Shown: positions 51,574-60,171 of the stretch, piece after piece
Layout: the number at the start of each line of letters is the position of its first letter
Position numbering within the stretch: the stretch's first letter is position 1
Assembly (NCBI GenBank): GCA_964615565.1
Contig: CAZTPC010000001.1
Span: forward strand, 23,766 to 87,765
Direction of reading: 5' to 3'
Source: CAZTPC01 sp964615565
GTDB taxonomy: Bacteria > Patescibacteriota > Saccharimonadia > Saccharimonadales > AWTP1-31
Length of the DNA: 64,000 nt
The notes under the pieces: generated by a model
The model's database searches: none
Seen by the model: the letters and a program-made list of their open reading frames with translations, nothing else
Told to the model about the DNA's origin: nothing
Made by a program: the position numbers and the translations under genes

Positions 51574-51786
51574 ATGGAGCTACAAACAGCTTTCTATATC
51601 ATCGGCATTGTTTTCATGAGCCTTACGATGATCATGTTCATGGCGCTACTATCAGCAGTGCTGGCCATAAAGGCCAAGCTGGATAGGTTACATAGCATGA
51701 TCGACAAACGCGTACATCAGGCACAAAAAGTCGCCAACGGCGTGTCATATGGCTTTACCGTCCTCAAGCGTCTAATGAAGAATTAG
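51574..51786 (+). CDS. small single-pass membrane protein, partner of YtxH gene
   Basis: 70 residues: one N-terminal membrane helix (about 6-33) followed by a basic amphipathic helix (KAKLDRLHSMIDKRVHQAQKVANG). AGGGGAAA lies shortly before the ATG. It follows the YtxH gene by nine bases and probably shares its mRNA; the two may form a membrane complex. Confidence 0.65.
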   Translation: MELQTAFYIIGIVFMSLTMIMFMALLSAVLAIKAKLDRLHSMIDKRVHQAQKVANGVSYGFTVLKRLMKN

Positions 51787-51795
51787 TTCTTGGGT

Positions 51796-52749
51796 TTATA
51801 TAGCCGGGGTTAGAGCGGTGGCTTCAGGGAAGCCAAAAACTACATTAAAGCCCTGGACAGCCTGAGTGGCAGCTCCTTTTCGGAGGTTATCGATGGAGCT
51901 AATGATTTGCAGCGTACAACCGGCCGCTACTAAACCAATTACGCATATGTCGGTGTCTCTGGTTGTTTCGATAGAAGGGAACTCGCCCATAGGAAGCACT
52001 TGCACAAATTGTTCGTCAGTATAGGTTTCTTCAAGTATTTCTTGGGCTCTTTGTGCGTCTGACCGCTCGCGAAGTTGCACGGTTGTTCGCACCAACATGC
52101 CACTGTGGAACGGACCAACAGAAGGGGAGAAGAATATCTTTTCACCGCCAAGGAATTGCTCGATCTCTCCAACATGTTGATGTACACGACCAGGTTTATA
52201 AACATAAGATTCGCCAGATTCAATAACTCGATCAGCTTCAGTTTTTTTGTTGATTCCCATGCCGCTCACTCCAGATACTGCATCTACAACAATCGAACCA
52301 TGTGGCGATAGTAGACCATCTTCATCTGCGATTGGAGCCAGGCCAAGTAGTGTAGCCGTTGGGTAGCAGCCAGGATTAGCGATTAGCTTTTTACCAACCA
52401 TATCAGCACGGCTAAACTCGGGGAGTCCATAAACTGCCATTGGCACTAGCTCTGGAGCGGGGTGCTCGCTGCCATACCATCTTTTGTATTCCGCGGCTGT
52501 TTCAAAACGAAAGTCACCAGACAAATCAATAACTGCTGCACCTGTTTTTAGTAAACCTGGTGCAAGTTTGCCGGATTCGCCAGTTGGTAGGGCCAGAAAA
52601 GCAGCGGCTACATCGGGCATGTTTTCAACGTAGTCATGACGACCCATCGGGATAACTCGTCCAACTTCTGGGTGTCTTTCAAGAATAGTCTCTAGTTCTT
52701 GCCCGGCATATCCTCTTGGACCAAAAACTGCGACGTCTAGCTTAGGCAT
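51796..52749 (-). CDS. argC: N-acetyl-gamma-glutamyl-phosphate reductase
   Basis: NADPH-dependent third step of arginine synthesis. Shows VAVFGPRGYAGQEL (nucleotide loop), the LALPTGES region, IDLSGDFRF, the catalytic cysteine in ANPGCYPTATLL, SGVSGMG, YKPGRVHQHVGEIEQ with the catalytic His, and PFHSGMLV. 317 residues. AGGA sits about eight bases before the ATG and a lipoprotein gene ends 12 bases upstream. No other arg genes are in the window; the enzyme may belong to a LysW-type or altered pathway, or be an orphan. Confidence 0.88.
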   Translation of the reverse strand: MPKLDVAVFGPRGYAGQELETILERHPEVGRVIPMGRHDYVENMPDVAAAFLALPTGESGKLAPGLLKTGAAVIDLSGDFRFETAAEYKRWYGSEHPAPELVPMAVYGLPEFSRADMVGKKLIANPGCYPTATLLGLAPIADEDGLLSPHGSIVVDAVSGVSGMGINKKTEADRVIESGESYVYKPGRVHQHVGEIEQFLGGEKIFFSPSVGPFHSGMLVRTTVQLRERSDAQRAQEILEETYTDEQFVQVLPMGEFPSIETTRDTDICVIGLVAAGCTLQIISSIDNLRKGAATQAVQGFNVVFGFPEATALTPAI

Positions 52750-52760
52750 AGTATTGTTTC

Positions 52761-53252
52761 CTAGCTATCGCACGCTGCTTTGATAACAAGTTCGGGCTCA
52801 TCATGGCCTTCTTCTTGGTGGTTGCTTCTTGCTGTCACTTCGTAAGACTCGCCCTCTTCGGAATAAGTAAATGATTGCCCCATTTTCATAGTTGTGACAA
52901 TAGGATCATCGGCAACGCCGGCAGTTATTCTGCTCCCGCCATCGAGTTCAAGCGTCCCAGTAGCTAGTCTGACAGTATACTCGCCATCACCCTGTCCTGT
53001 AACAGTTACGCCATCGGTAAAGCTTCCAGATTGTCGGACATACACTGACTGTGCGAGCGTAAAAGATGACACTTTTTGTATCTTGACAAGCTCGAGAGTG
53101 TTTTGCTTTGGCCCATTTTTACAGTTGAGTAGGTCAAGACCGGCCAAACCGTCTACGTGGGAGCCGCATGCCGTGACGCCAAGACCTAGCACAACAAGCG
53201 CAGGAACGGCAAAGTATCTGAGCTTTTCTCCGAATTTGAGTCTCTCTTTCAT
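52761..53252 (-). CDS. lipoprotein, unknown function
   Basis: 163 residues: signal peptide with lipobox VTAC (Cys at about 29), then a beta-rich mature part (YTVRLATGTLELDGGSRITAG) with two further cysteines. TATAAA (53260-53265) ends seven bases before the ATG. argC begins 11 bases after its stop on the same strand, an odd pairing. Confidence 0.7.
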   Translation of the reverse strand: MKERLKFGEKLRYFAVPALVVLGLGVTACGSHVDGLAGLDLLNCKNGPKQNTLELVKIQKVSSFTLAQSVYVRQSGSFTDGVTVTGQGDGEYTVRLATGTLELDGGSRITAGVADDPIVTTMKMGQSFTYSEEGESYEVTARSNHQEEGHDEPELVIKAACDS

Positions 53253-53291
53253 CTGTATATTTATACACTAAATAGAGAGAAAAGCAATGGT

Positions 53292-53798
53292 TTAGGCCGC
53301 TGCTTTAAGGAGTGAGAGGTCGCGTAGCTGTATGAACTTGCCCATGTAATCGTCCGGCGCGTCAGTCTCTAGTAAGTGTATGGCCTGGTCCAAATTATCT
53401 GCCCAGACAATCGAGAATTCGTTCTCTAGTTCCCAATCGGTAAAATCGGGCTCACCTTTTTCGCCAATAAGCTTTGCAGTAAAACAATACGAAGTCTGAA
53501 CTCTTTCAAATTGATTACGGTGTTCAATGGTCGTACCGACTTCACCAGTAACTTCTGCCTCGCAGCCGATCTCTTCCATAAGTTCACGGGCTAGGGCTGC
53601 TGGGATATCTTCGCCCTCGTCTACGCCACCGCCAGGTAATTTGTGATAGTTATGTTTACCAACTCGAAGCAGGGCAACTCGCCCATCGGTATCGGTAACG
53701 ATTGCCCGTGCTGCTCTACGAATCCGGTGCCCAGACTCATCTATTTTCGGAGCGTCAGGGATAATATCTTGTTCCTGGATTTCGATAATAAGTTTCAT
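53292..53798 (-). CDS. NUDIX hydrolase
   Basis: 168 residues. The NUDIX box is complete: GGGVDEGEDIPAALARELMEEIG matches G-x5-E-x7-REUxEExGU. A metal-dependent pyrophosphatase for nucleoside diphosphate derivatives; substrate unknown. It overlaps the preceding EamA transporter gene by four bases (ATGA), so the two are translationally coupled. Confidence 0.9.
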   Translation of the reverse strand: MKLIIEIQEQDIIPDAPKIDESGHRIRRAARAIVTDTDGRVALLRVGKHNYHKLPGGGVDEGEDIPAALARELMEEIGCEAEVTGEVGTTIEHRNQFERVQTSYCFTAKLIGEKGEPDFTDWELENEFSIVWADNLDQAIHLLETDAPDDYMGKFIQLRDLSLLKAAA

Positions 53799-54727
53799 GA
53801 TGCAGCAGAAGGGTTAGTCTTAGTTTTCTTGGCAGCCACTTCCTTAACAATATACGCCGAGCTTACTGCGGCAATCAAGATAATGACAGCGCCAGTGACT
53901 TCGCGGAGAGTAGGAACTTCATGATAAATAAGGTACCCGAAAAATATGGCGAATGTGCCTTCTAGAACCATAATGTTGCTAGCTAGAGTATCCTTTACTC
54001 TCTGGAATCCGTAGTTTGCAAGAAGAACCATGAAGGCATTCAGGTAGCCGGCCGCTACAAGTATGATCCAGAATCGTAGATCGACTGTCGTTGGGTGTGG
54101 CAACCCATCGCCACTAAAGAGTGAGATAACTGTTACGGTAACAAGCGCAGCAATCATGATAGTCAGAGAAATCTCAAAGTCGTTTGCTTTACTTTTGTGA
54201 CGCTTGCGTGTCACAAAGCCAAGGCTAAACAAGATGCCTGAGGCCATGCTGGCAAGTTCTCCTGAGCCCAAGCTTGAAAAGTCGAAGCCACTCTTAACGC
54301 CGATTAGATACGCCCCAAACAGTGCAACCAACATGAGGCCAACCTTTTGTTTGGTGAGTTTGTCACGGTTAACTACAACGCCAAGAATAAAAGTGTAGGG
54401 GAGGACCTGTAATAAGGCCGCGTTACCTAATTTGGTGTGCATCGTTGCGTAGAAATACAGTGGAACAGCAATAGAAAACAAACAAACCGAGCGAAGCAGA
54501 ACCAGCCAAGGCTCGGTTTTGATTAACTGTATACATGAAGCAAGCGATATCTTTTTACGGAAAGTGAGCCACAAAAATGGCGCCGCAAGTACGAGCCGGA
54601 CATATAGTTGTTGCCAGACACTGAGTCCAGGCGCAAGTTCTCGGCTAAAATAACCTATAAATCCATATATACCGGCTAAGGTGAATAAGGCTAGGGACCC
54701 TTTGAACGCGGCACCAGTATTTTTCAT
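53795..54727 (-). CDS. EamA/DMT-family transporter
   Basis: 310 residues with about ten hydrophobic segments in two EamA repeats (first half LFTLAGIYGFIGYFSRELAPGLS, second half YGFQRVKDTLASNIMVLEGTFAIFFGYLIYHE). Such carriers move amino acids, nucleotide sugars or drugs. TATAAT (54736-54741) ends eight bases before the ATG. The NUDIX gene is coupled downstream, which might hint at a nucleotide-related substrate. Confidence 0.85.
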   Translation of the reverse strand: MKNTGAAFKGSLALFTLAGIYGFIGYFSRELAPGLSVWQQLYVRLVLAAPFLWLTFRKKISLASCIQLIKTEPWLVLLRSVCLFSIAVPLYFYATMHTKLGNAALLQVLPYTFILGVVVNRDKLTKQKVGLMLVALFGAYLIGVKSGFDFSSLGSGELASMASGILFSLGFVTRKRHKSKANDFEISLTIMIAALVTVTVISLFSGDGLPHPTTVDLRFWIILVAAGYLNAFMVLLANYGFQRVKDTLASNIMVLEGTFAIFFGYLIYHEVPTLREVTGAVIILIAAVSSAYIVKEVAAKKTKTNPSAAS

Positions 54728-54873
54728 ATGAATGAATTATAGCTCACATACGATTTGTGTGCCTGATGGCGGTAGCTCGAAGTTTTCGTTTAAGGCCGAA
54801 GCCTATTCTGTCCCGAATGCTGGCTTTGGGCACTAACAATACTTACATCAACTGGTTTGAAGCTCACCAGATG

Positions 54874-55752
54874 CTAAAAGCTGCAAGGGCCGGCAAAACT
54901 CATAGTCCCCGACGATGATCCATCTTGCGTACAAGGGTTTATCCAACCAGGCGTCTTTTCTGGATTGTTAGAGTCGTAGTCCTTACAGACTTTGTCGTAC
55001 TCGGGAACACTATTCCATTTGCCGTCTCTCTCATTTATCGATGTGCACTCGATGGATATACGTGTATCGTCCGGGTGCATAAGTATGCTTGCTGCAAGCA
55101 CTGGTCCCGGTAGAAACGCGAGTGATATCCCGGCAATTGCGATCACTGCTAGACCCATGCTAAGGCTGCCCTTGAACGAAGCTGGTCGTGGTCGCCGAAC
55201 GAGCAGTCGAATAAGTGCGCCAACAAATATTAGAATGATCACCATGCAGGCAATAGTGGCAACGGCCGCGAGCTTGTCGCCGTTGGTTCCGCCACTAACT
55301 CGCTCCAGCGTAAATCCATAGCCAGGCTGAATTAGAGCTGCTTCTTTCTTGGTTAAGCCTGCAGTATCAAGCCACTCAGATACTCGACTATCTTCGAGCT
55401 CTTCAATAAGCACAAAAGGATTATCGTTATTTATGCTCTGGGCTAAATTATCGTTGCCCGAATCTACCATGAGCGCACCGACTGCACAATGCGTTCCGGC
55501 CTCATCGATAAAGATAGGGGTCCTAACACCTGGCCGTGTTGTGTTAACAGGAAATACGCCGTCCTGCCAGTAATGGTGTAGGTTGCCGAGCGTTTCCCTT
55601 CTTTCTACTGAGTCTTTACCGGTAAGAGATAGGCGTAGTTCGGTTAGGGCTAAGTGCGCTTGGATATGTAGTCGCTCTGCCGTAGTTGCCAGGCTGCTTG
55701 TAGCGTCGATTGATTTTGCTGCTTTTTGTTTTTTGCGTAAAAACGACTTCAT
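54874..55752 (-). CDS. membrane protein with conserved Cys/Trp-rich N-terminal domain
   Basis: 292 residues. Residues about 55-155 carry a distinctive pattern (LHHYWQDGVFPVN, PIFIDEAGTHCAVGALM, VSEWLDTAGLTKKEAALIQPGYGF) that I have seen in hypothetical proteins of other phyla but cannot name. Two membrane helices follow near 165-185 and 198-222, then an outer tail with several cysteines. TATAAT (55760-55765) ends seven bases before the ATG. Function unknown. Confidence 0.62.
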   Translation of the reverse strand: MKSFLRKKQKAAKSIDATSSLATTAERLHIQAHLALTELRLSLTGKDSVERRETLGNLHHYWQDGVFPVNTTRPGVRTPIFIDEAGTHCAVGALMVDSGNDNLAQSINNDNPFVLIEELEDSRVSEWLDTAGLTKKEAALIQPGYGFTLERVSGGTNGDKLAAVATIACMVIILIFVGALIRLLVRRPRPASFKGSLSMGLAVIAIAGISLAFLPGPVLAASILMHPDDTRISIECTSINERDGKWNSVPEYDKVCKDYDSNNPEKTPGWINPCTQDGSSSGTMSFAGPCSF

Positions 55753-55793
55753 AAGTTGAATTATAGCATTGGGCTAACACTTAGAGTAACTTG

Positions 55794-56141
55794 CTAAGCG
55801 TTTGTTGTTTCGAGGGGGATGCTATGTTGGTGTGAACCTTTTGCAAGTACAAATCCTTCTATATCTCTGACCGCAAGTCCGGCGTCCGTGCCAGGGGCAG
55901 GATCGGGCTGTCCTTCAATAGATATGGTAGTCAGAACGGCTGTTGCACCGCAGATTCTTGGGCCAGATTCACATGAATCGCTACACCTTCGTTTTTCCAT
56001 AGCGGTGCACACGATTTCTCCAGGACTTATCCGCAGGCCAGCAACACGTGCTCGTTCTTCTTGATCAGTGACTGTCTCGGCCGTCTGTGTTAGTAGGTCG
56101 ATATTCCAGCACTCGCTTCCGCATTCAAGTTGTATTCGCAT
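55794..56141 (-). CDS. small cysteine-rich protein
   Basis: 115 residues with six cysteines in the first 64 (positions 7, 11, 45, 53, 57, 64; spacings CGSEC and CSDSCESGPRIC). That could be a zinc site. No signal peptide, so the cysteines are likely reduced and metal-binding. TACTAT (56148-56153) ends six bases before the ATG. No family recognised. Confidence 0.6.
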   Translation of the reverse strand: MRIQLECGSECWNIDLLTQTAETVTDQEERARVAGLRISPGEIVCTAMEKRRCSDSCESGPRICGATAVLTTISIEGQPDPAPGTDAGLAVRDIEGFVLAKGSHQHSIPLETTNA

Positions 56142-56176
56142 CCTACAATAGTAACTCGCTCGCTTATATCCGCAAG

Positions 56177-56719
56177 CTAATTTTCTATTGCTTCAAGAAG
56201 TTCTGGAAAGGATGTCATTGTCGAACCGTCATGCTGTTTGCCAAAGTGCGCCCTGTTTTTAAAACTAATCAACGTAGCATCTAGTCCTTTTGTGTTTTCT
56301 AGCCCTGCTTCATAAGGGACCCATGGGTCATCTTCTGAGTGAAGAGTAACGAATTGCTTACAGTTGCTACGAATTACTTCAAAGTCGTACGGACCAGAGT
56401 AGAAATCGCCTTTTGTTGTATCGACGATATTAGCACTATTAGCTGCGACCAAGATAACTCTACCGACGTGTCGGTCTGGTGTTTCTAGCCAACGGAGTAT
56501 CGCCATCCCGCCTCTGGAGTGTCCCACTAGAATTGTATCTTTGTCTGGCTTCTGCTGATCGATAACAGCTTTCCATTCGCTAATCCGCGGGTTGCTGTTT
56601 GCGGGGAGGTCAGGGACCTCGCACGTAATACCAAGCCGTGCCAGTTGCTGCTTGATCCAAGGGTACCAAATATCAGTAGATGTTTTGTCTTTACCGTGCA
56701 GTAGGATGACTTTTTTCAC
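56177..56719 (-). CDS. alpha/beta hydrolase, RBBP9/YdeN-like
   Basis: 180 residues: VILLHGKDKT, the nucleophile elbow VGHSRGGMA (Ser), HSEDDPWVPYE (Asp) and NRAHFGKQ (His) complete a Ser-Asp-His triad. Small cytoplasmic serine hydrolase; substrate unknown. It starts with GTG; TATGAT (56726-56731) ends six bases before it, the same spacing as ATG-started leaderless genes here. Confidence 0.82.
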   Translation of the reverse strand: MKKVILLHGKDKTSTDIWYPWIKQQLARLGITCEVPDLPANSNPRISEWKAVIDQQKPDKDTILVGHSRGGMAILRWLETPDRHVGRVILVAANSANIVDTTKGDFYSGPYDFEVIRSNCKQFVTLHSEDDPWVPYEAGLENTKGLDATLISFKNRAHFGKQHDGSTMTSFPELLEAIEN

Positions 56720-56784
56720 AAAGTAATCATATCAAACATTGCCACCCCAGAATCGCACGAGGCTACTTGCTAGCATAGAAAACA

Positions 56785-56813
56785 AAAAAGAGGCACATAG
56801 TGTGCCTCTTTTT
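56785..56813. terminator. strong bidirectional-type terminator, 3' end of candidate ncRNA
   Basis: AAAAAGAGGCACA (56785-56797), loop TAG, TGTGCCTCTTTTT (56801-56813). 13 perfect pairs. On the minus strand it continues TTTTTTGTTTTCT; on the plus strand there are five Ts. Confidence 0.88.
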
Positions 56814-56938
56814 AACGAAGGAAGACTTGCACCCACAGATGTGACCTACGAACCAATAAACTTCGAACTTTCGAACTAATCTTACGAACTTGAACGGTCA
56901 CATATTAACGAACTAGTGCTGTTTCACTTGGTCTTCCG
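56785..56938 (-). ncRNA. candidate structured small RNA, about 155 nt
   Basis: Bounded by promoter TTGACG-17-TAAATT upstream and the strong terminator downstream, with no open frame. Nested pairs: 56820-56826 with 56931-56937 (GGAAGAC/GTCTTCC), 56829-56832 with 56916-56919 (GCAC/GTGC), 56839-56846 with 56896-56903 (ATGTGACC/GGTCACAT). The apical loop of about 49 bases carries repeated GTTCG motifs on the RNA strand. The predicted start falls at the base of the outer stem. It does not match the SRP, tmRNA or RNase P cores I know; a divergent 6S RNA is possible. Confidence 0.6.
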
Positions 56939-56944
56939 TGCGTT

Positions 56945-56973
56945 AATTTATCAATATTACGTTATAGCGTCAA
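56945..56973 (-). promoter_or_regulatory. promoter of the candidate ncRNA
   Basis: Minus strand TTGACG (56968-56973), 17 bases, TAAATT (56945-56950). Expected start near 56938, at the outer stem of the RNA. Confidence 0.6.
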
Positions 56974-56980
56974 GGCTTAT

Positions 56981-57652
56981 TTATAGCTTGTTAAGTACTG
57001 ATTCTAGCTGGGTGACGTTATCAATAATATCGGAGACGGCGAGCTCCTCTGCCTCTAACCGTGAAAGGTGTCCGGTAAGTACGACTATGGGTTGAATCCC
57101 GGCGTTTCTTGCAGTGAGTACATCATTTTTTGCATCTCCTACCATAATTGTTTCGGATGGCTTGATGTTTTGCCGTTTCATTATCTCCTGTGGGATAAAT
57201 GGGTGTGGTTTCGCTTTGAGTGGATCATCTAGATCGTATGCGGTAATGATCTCCGAGAACACCTCAGGGATGCTAAATTTGCCCATGATTCGCTCTTTGA
57301 GAAGTTTCGGATGTACGCCAGAAGCGACTGCCAGTGTGTAATTCTTTGAGAGTCTTGTAAGCAGTTCTTGGCTCCCGGGTAAAACAGACAGACAATCAAC
57401 AAAAGTATCGCCAAACAGGTGGTGTTCGTACAATTCACATGCCTTATCAACGAGTTCAGGATGTTCTTTTAATAATTCAGCAATCTCTTCTCGGTGGTCG
57501 GCGCCCCACTTAGCAGCAATTCTTTGCTTCTCTATTTCTGGTTCTAAATGCACCCCAACACCAATGACCGCTTCGTGATAGCACTTGTAGTATCCGTCGG
57601 TGGAGCCTTGGGTAAAGACATCATCCCAATCGAAGATAATAAGTTTGACCAT
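56981..57652 (-). CDS. HAD-superfamily hydrolase
   Basis: 223 residues: motif I FDWDDVFT (nucleophile Asp and general acid Asp), motif II VASG, Lys in PLKAKPHPF, and motif III/IV MVGDAKNDVLTARNAGI. The helical cap after motif I places it in subfamily I (phosphoglycolate or beta-phosphoglucomutase-like). Substrate unknown. TATGAT (57659-57664) ends six bases before the ATG. Confidence 0.85.
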   Translation of the reverse strand: MVKLIIFDWDDVFTQGSTDGYYKCYHEAVIGVGVHLEPEIEKQRIAAKWGADHREEIAELLKEHPELVDKACELYEHHLFGDTFVDCLSVLPGSQELLTRLSKNYTLAVASGVHPKLLKERIMGKFSIPEVFSEIITAYDLDDPLKAKPHPFIPQEIMKRQNIKPSETIMVGDAKNDVLTARNAGIQPIVVLTGHLSRLEAEELAVSDIIDNVTQLESVLNKL

Positions 57653-57750
57653 GGGTATATCATATCAAAATCGGTACATCTGTAGACATAAGGCGATTTG
57701 CAACCTAGGACGTCTATACACAACCCTTAAAACATAAATACTAGAAATAT

Positions 57751-58380
57751 TTATAGAGGCTTGAGAGTCTCAAGGATTTCGCCGCTTGTTCGTTTAGCAA
57801 CGACAGTGTAACTTGTGCAGTCTTTATTGGCAGTTGTGCAACCCTCGGGAGACGGTGAGTAGCTGATTGTCGTTCCATCAGGGTTTTGAAGCATGGCTGG
57901 GCTGGCGCCGGTAAAATACTTAAGGTTGAGTTCTGCAGGGTAGTATTCATTGTTGGCATAATACGACTCCAAGCTAGCTCTAATTGACCTGGCGTTTGAT
58001 ATCGCTGTTATCCCAGCTTCATCGTTTGCATTACTGCCACTTGCAAAACTCCCCAAGTCGTCAGGACTTTTCTTTGAGTTGCTATCTGTAATTTTACTGT
58101 CGCCCGTAGTTGGCACCTTCGAGCTATTTGACGATAGTCTTTTACTTACAAGATATCCCGCTCCACCAAAAATAGATATAACTACAACTGCGGCAAGAAG
58201 GATAGGGACCAATGAACGTTTTGATTTATTGAGATTTGGCACTTCCTGCGGTGTTTGTAAAACCGTTTCCGGGGTTGATATCCCCTGTGGTGTGTCAGGC
58301 CCTAGAGAAGGGGCTGGGACGTTAGCAGGGCTAGGGGTTTGCTGTTGTTGTTGAAGAGGGGTGCTGTTTTTATCATCCAT
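57751..58380 (-). CDS. membrane-anchored pilin-like protein
   Basis: 209 residues: a Pro/Gln-rich cytoplasmic head of about 55 residues, one membrane helix near 57-79, a Ser/Lys-rich linker, and a C-terminal domain resembling type IV pilin or pseudopilin globular parts (NARSIRASLESYYANNEYYPAELN) with a disulfide pair CTTANKDC. It lacks a prepilin peptidase site at the N-terminus, so it is not a classic pilin. It is divergent from a GT-C-like membrane protein. TACCAT lies six bases before the ATG. Confidence 0.62.
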   Translation of the reverse strand: MDDKNSTPLQQQQQTPSPANVPAPSLGPDTPQGISTPETVLQTPQEVPNLNKSKRSLVPILLAAVVVISIFGGAGYLVSKRLSSNSSKVPTTGDSKITDSNSKKSPDDLGSFASGSNANDEAGITAISNARSIRASLESYYANNEYYPAELNLKYFTGASPAMLQNPDGTTISYSPSPEGCTTANKDCTSYTVVAKRTSGEILETLKPL

Positions 58381-58461
58381 ACGCTTATGGTAACATTATC
58401 GGCTTATACTCAAAACAAACGACCTCATTTGGGTTGGATGCACGTGATAAGATTGATCAAT

Positions 58462-60120
58462 ATGAGAAAGATCAAGCCTATGATTAAAAAAGTACTGCGT
58501 AGTATACCGGTTACTGAATCTCGGTTCTACGTAATTGGGGCATCATTAGCAGGGTTTATAATCCTGACTTTTGGGGTACTGATCGCCCATAGAAGCAGGA
58601 TGTATATAAGTGACGACACAGTTATACAGGTAATAGTTAACTATTGGCAGGCTGGGCTACACCAACAAGCGTTTCTGCCAGCAGACAACTTCTTATTTCA
58701 TCAGCCCTTCTATGTATTACTTAATGCATTCAATATTTCACCAATACGACAGCTATTACTATCGGCGATGGTATTTAACTGGATAGCGTACGGTGCTTTA
58801 CTTGCGAATATCTCGTATGTTTGGAAACGCTTTGTCGGTAAGTACGATATATTTTATTTGCTCGTAGTTTTGTGGTTCGCCAGTCTGTTTACTTGGATGA
58901 GTAGCCAGCTAATGTTAATAAACTCGCGGGGGCTAGACATTGGTATCGCCCTAGGGATCCTCTTGTGCATTGTCAGGTATCTTACAGGTGATAGTATGGT
59001 AACGAATCGTAAGGAAAAGATAGTAGCAGCCACCTGTTTGGTGGTCTTTTCATTATTACTATATGCCGACCCATATTTTATGTATGTTTTCTTTGCACCA
59101 CTTCTCTTGCTGTCGGTAAAAGAGCTGTTGCAACGAAATAACCGCAATAAACGAAGCAAGTTTTTATATCTAACCTACTTTCTTTTGGCATCACTCATTT
59201 TGAGTATGGTAACTAAGTTTATAGCAAAACATTTGCTTGGGATTACTTCCGAATCAACACCAGTTAACATTGTGACCACCAGGCAACTATTCGATAACTT
59301 GCATATCTGGGCTAACGGATTTCTTGATCTATATCACGCTAATATATTTGGTCTACAAATAAATAAACCGGATGTAGTGTTAATCGGGATGAGCTTTATC
59401 CTGGTCACGATTGTTTTCATACGTACTTGGAAAGGGGCTATGCGGTTATATGCATTCGATGTTCTTACAGATCCCAAGGAATTCATAAAAGTATTTTTTA
59501 TTCTATCGTTCATTATAACTTCGCTCGTAATGATCTTTAGTAGTTACACGTCTATCTCTGGCGCCGGAGCAAATCGTTACCTCCTATGGGCAGTATTTCT
59601 ATCACCCCTTCTTCTGATATGCGCCTGGAGCGAGTTGAAAAACGACTACTTCCGCATTGCACTAGTAGCCTTGATCTCTATAGTTACCATTTCGAACATG
59701 GTATATCTGGTTTCTAGGGCAGATGCACCTCGAGCTTCTAATAGCTTGCAATACGAAGTCAGAGACGTGGTAAGAGAAAACGGACTCACTAAAGGCTATG
59801 CCGACTACTGGAGCGCGCCTATCAACACATTTTTTGCCGAGCACAAAACTGACTTTATCCAGGTGTCTTGCAAAAATCATGTATTTTCACCAAATGGCTG
59901 GCTGCTTGAAACAGCCACGCTAGACATAAAGGCAGGGAAGACTTTTTATTTGTATGAACCAGACACTGAGGTCACTCAAAGCTGTTCCGAGGCTGATGTC
60001 GTCAAACAATTTGGCGCACCAGAAAAGCTGATTCAGTTGAGTGATGGCCGGAGACTTTATATCTTTAGCTATGACATTGTCTCAAGAATGGGTGAAATCA
60101 TCCCAAACAGATACGAGTAA
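58462..60120 (+). CDS. polytopic membrane protein, possible GT-C-type glycosyltransferase
   Basis: 552 residues with about ten hydrophobic helices and a C-terminal soluble part of about 110 residues (GYADYWSAPINTFFAEH, TFYLYEPDTE). The first outer loop contains SRMYISDDTVIQV, with an acidic pair placed like the GT-C catalytic site. Such enzymes transfer sugars from polyprenyl carriers. The start is uncertain: 58462 is preferred because TAAGAT (58448-58453) ends eight bases before it; frames from 58339 or 58438 are possible. Confidence 0.62.
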   Translation: MRKIKPMIKKVLRSIPVTESRFYVIGASLAGFIILTFGVLIAHRSRMYISDDTVIQVIVNYWQAGLHQQAFLPADNFLFHQPFYVLLNAFNISPIRQLLLSAMVFNWIAYGALLANISYVWKRFVGKYDIFYLLVVLWFASLFTWMSSQLMLINSRGLDIGIALGILLCIVRYLTGDSMVTNRKEKIVAATCLVVFSLLLYADPYFMYVFFAPLLLLSVKELLQRNNRNKRSKFLYLTYFLLASLILSMVTKFIAKHLLGITSESTPVNIVTTRQLFDNLHIWANGFLDLYHANIFGLQINKPDVVLIGMSFILVTIVFIRTWKGAMRLYAFDVLTDPKEFIKVFFILSFIITSLVMIFSSYTSISGAGANRYLLWAVFLSPLLLICAWSELKNDYFRIALVALISIVTISNMVYLVSRADAPRASNSLQYEVRDVVRENGLTKGYADYWSAPINTFFAEHKTDFIQVSCKNHVFSPNGWLLETATLDIKAGKTFYLYEPDTEVTQSCSEADVVKQFGAPEKLIQLSDGRRLYIFSYDIVSRMGEIIPNRYE

Positions 60121-60171
60121 CTTACAGTTCGCCAGTCTTTTGCCGAGCGTTTAGTCTGATAGACTGATGAT

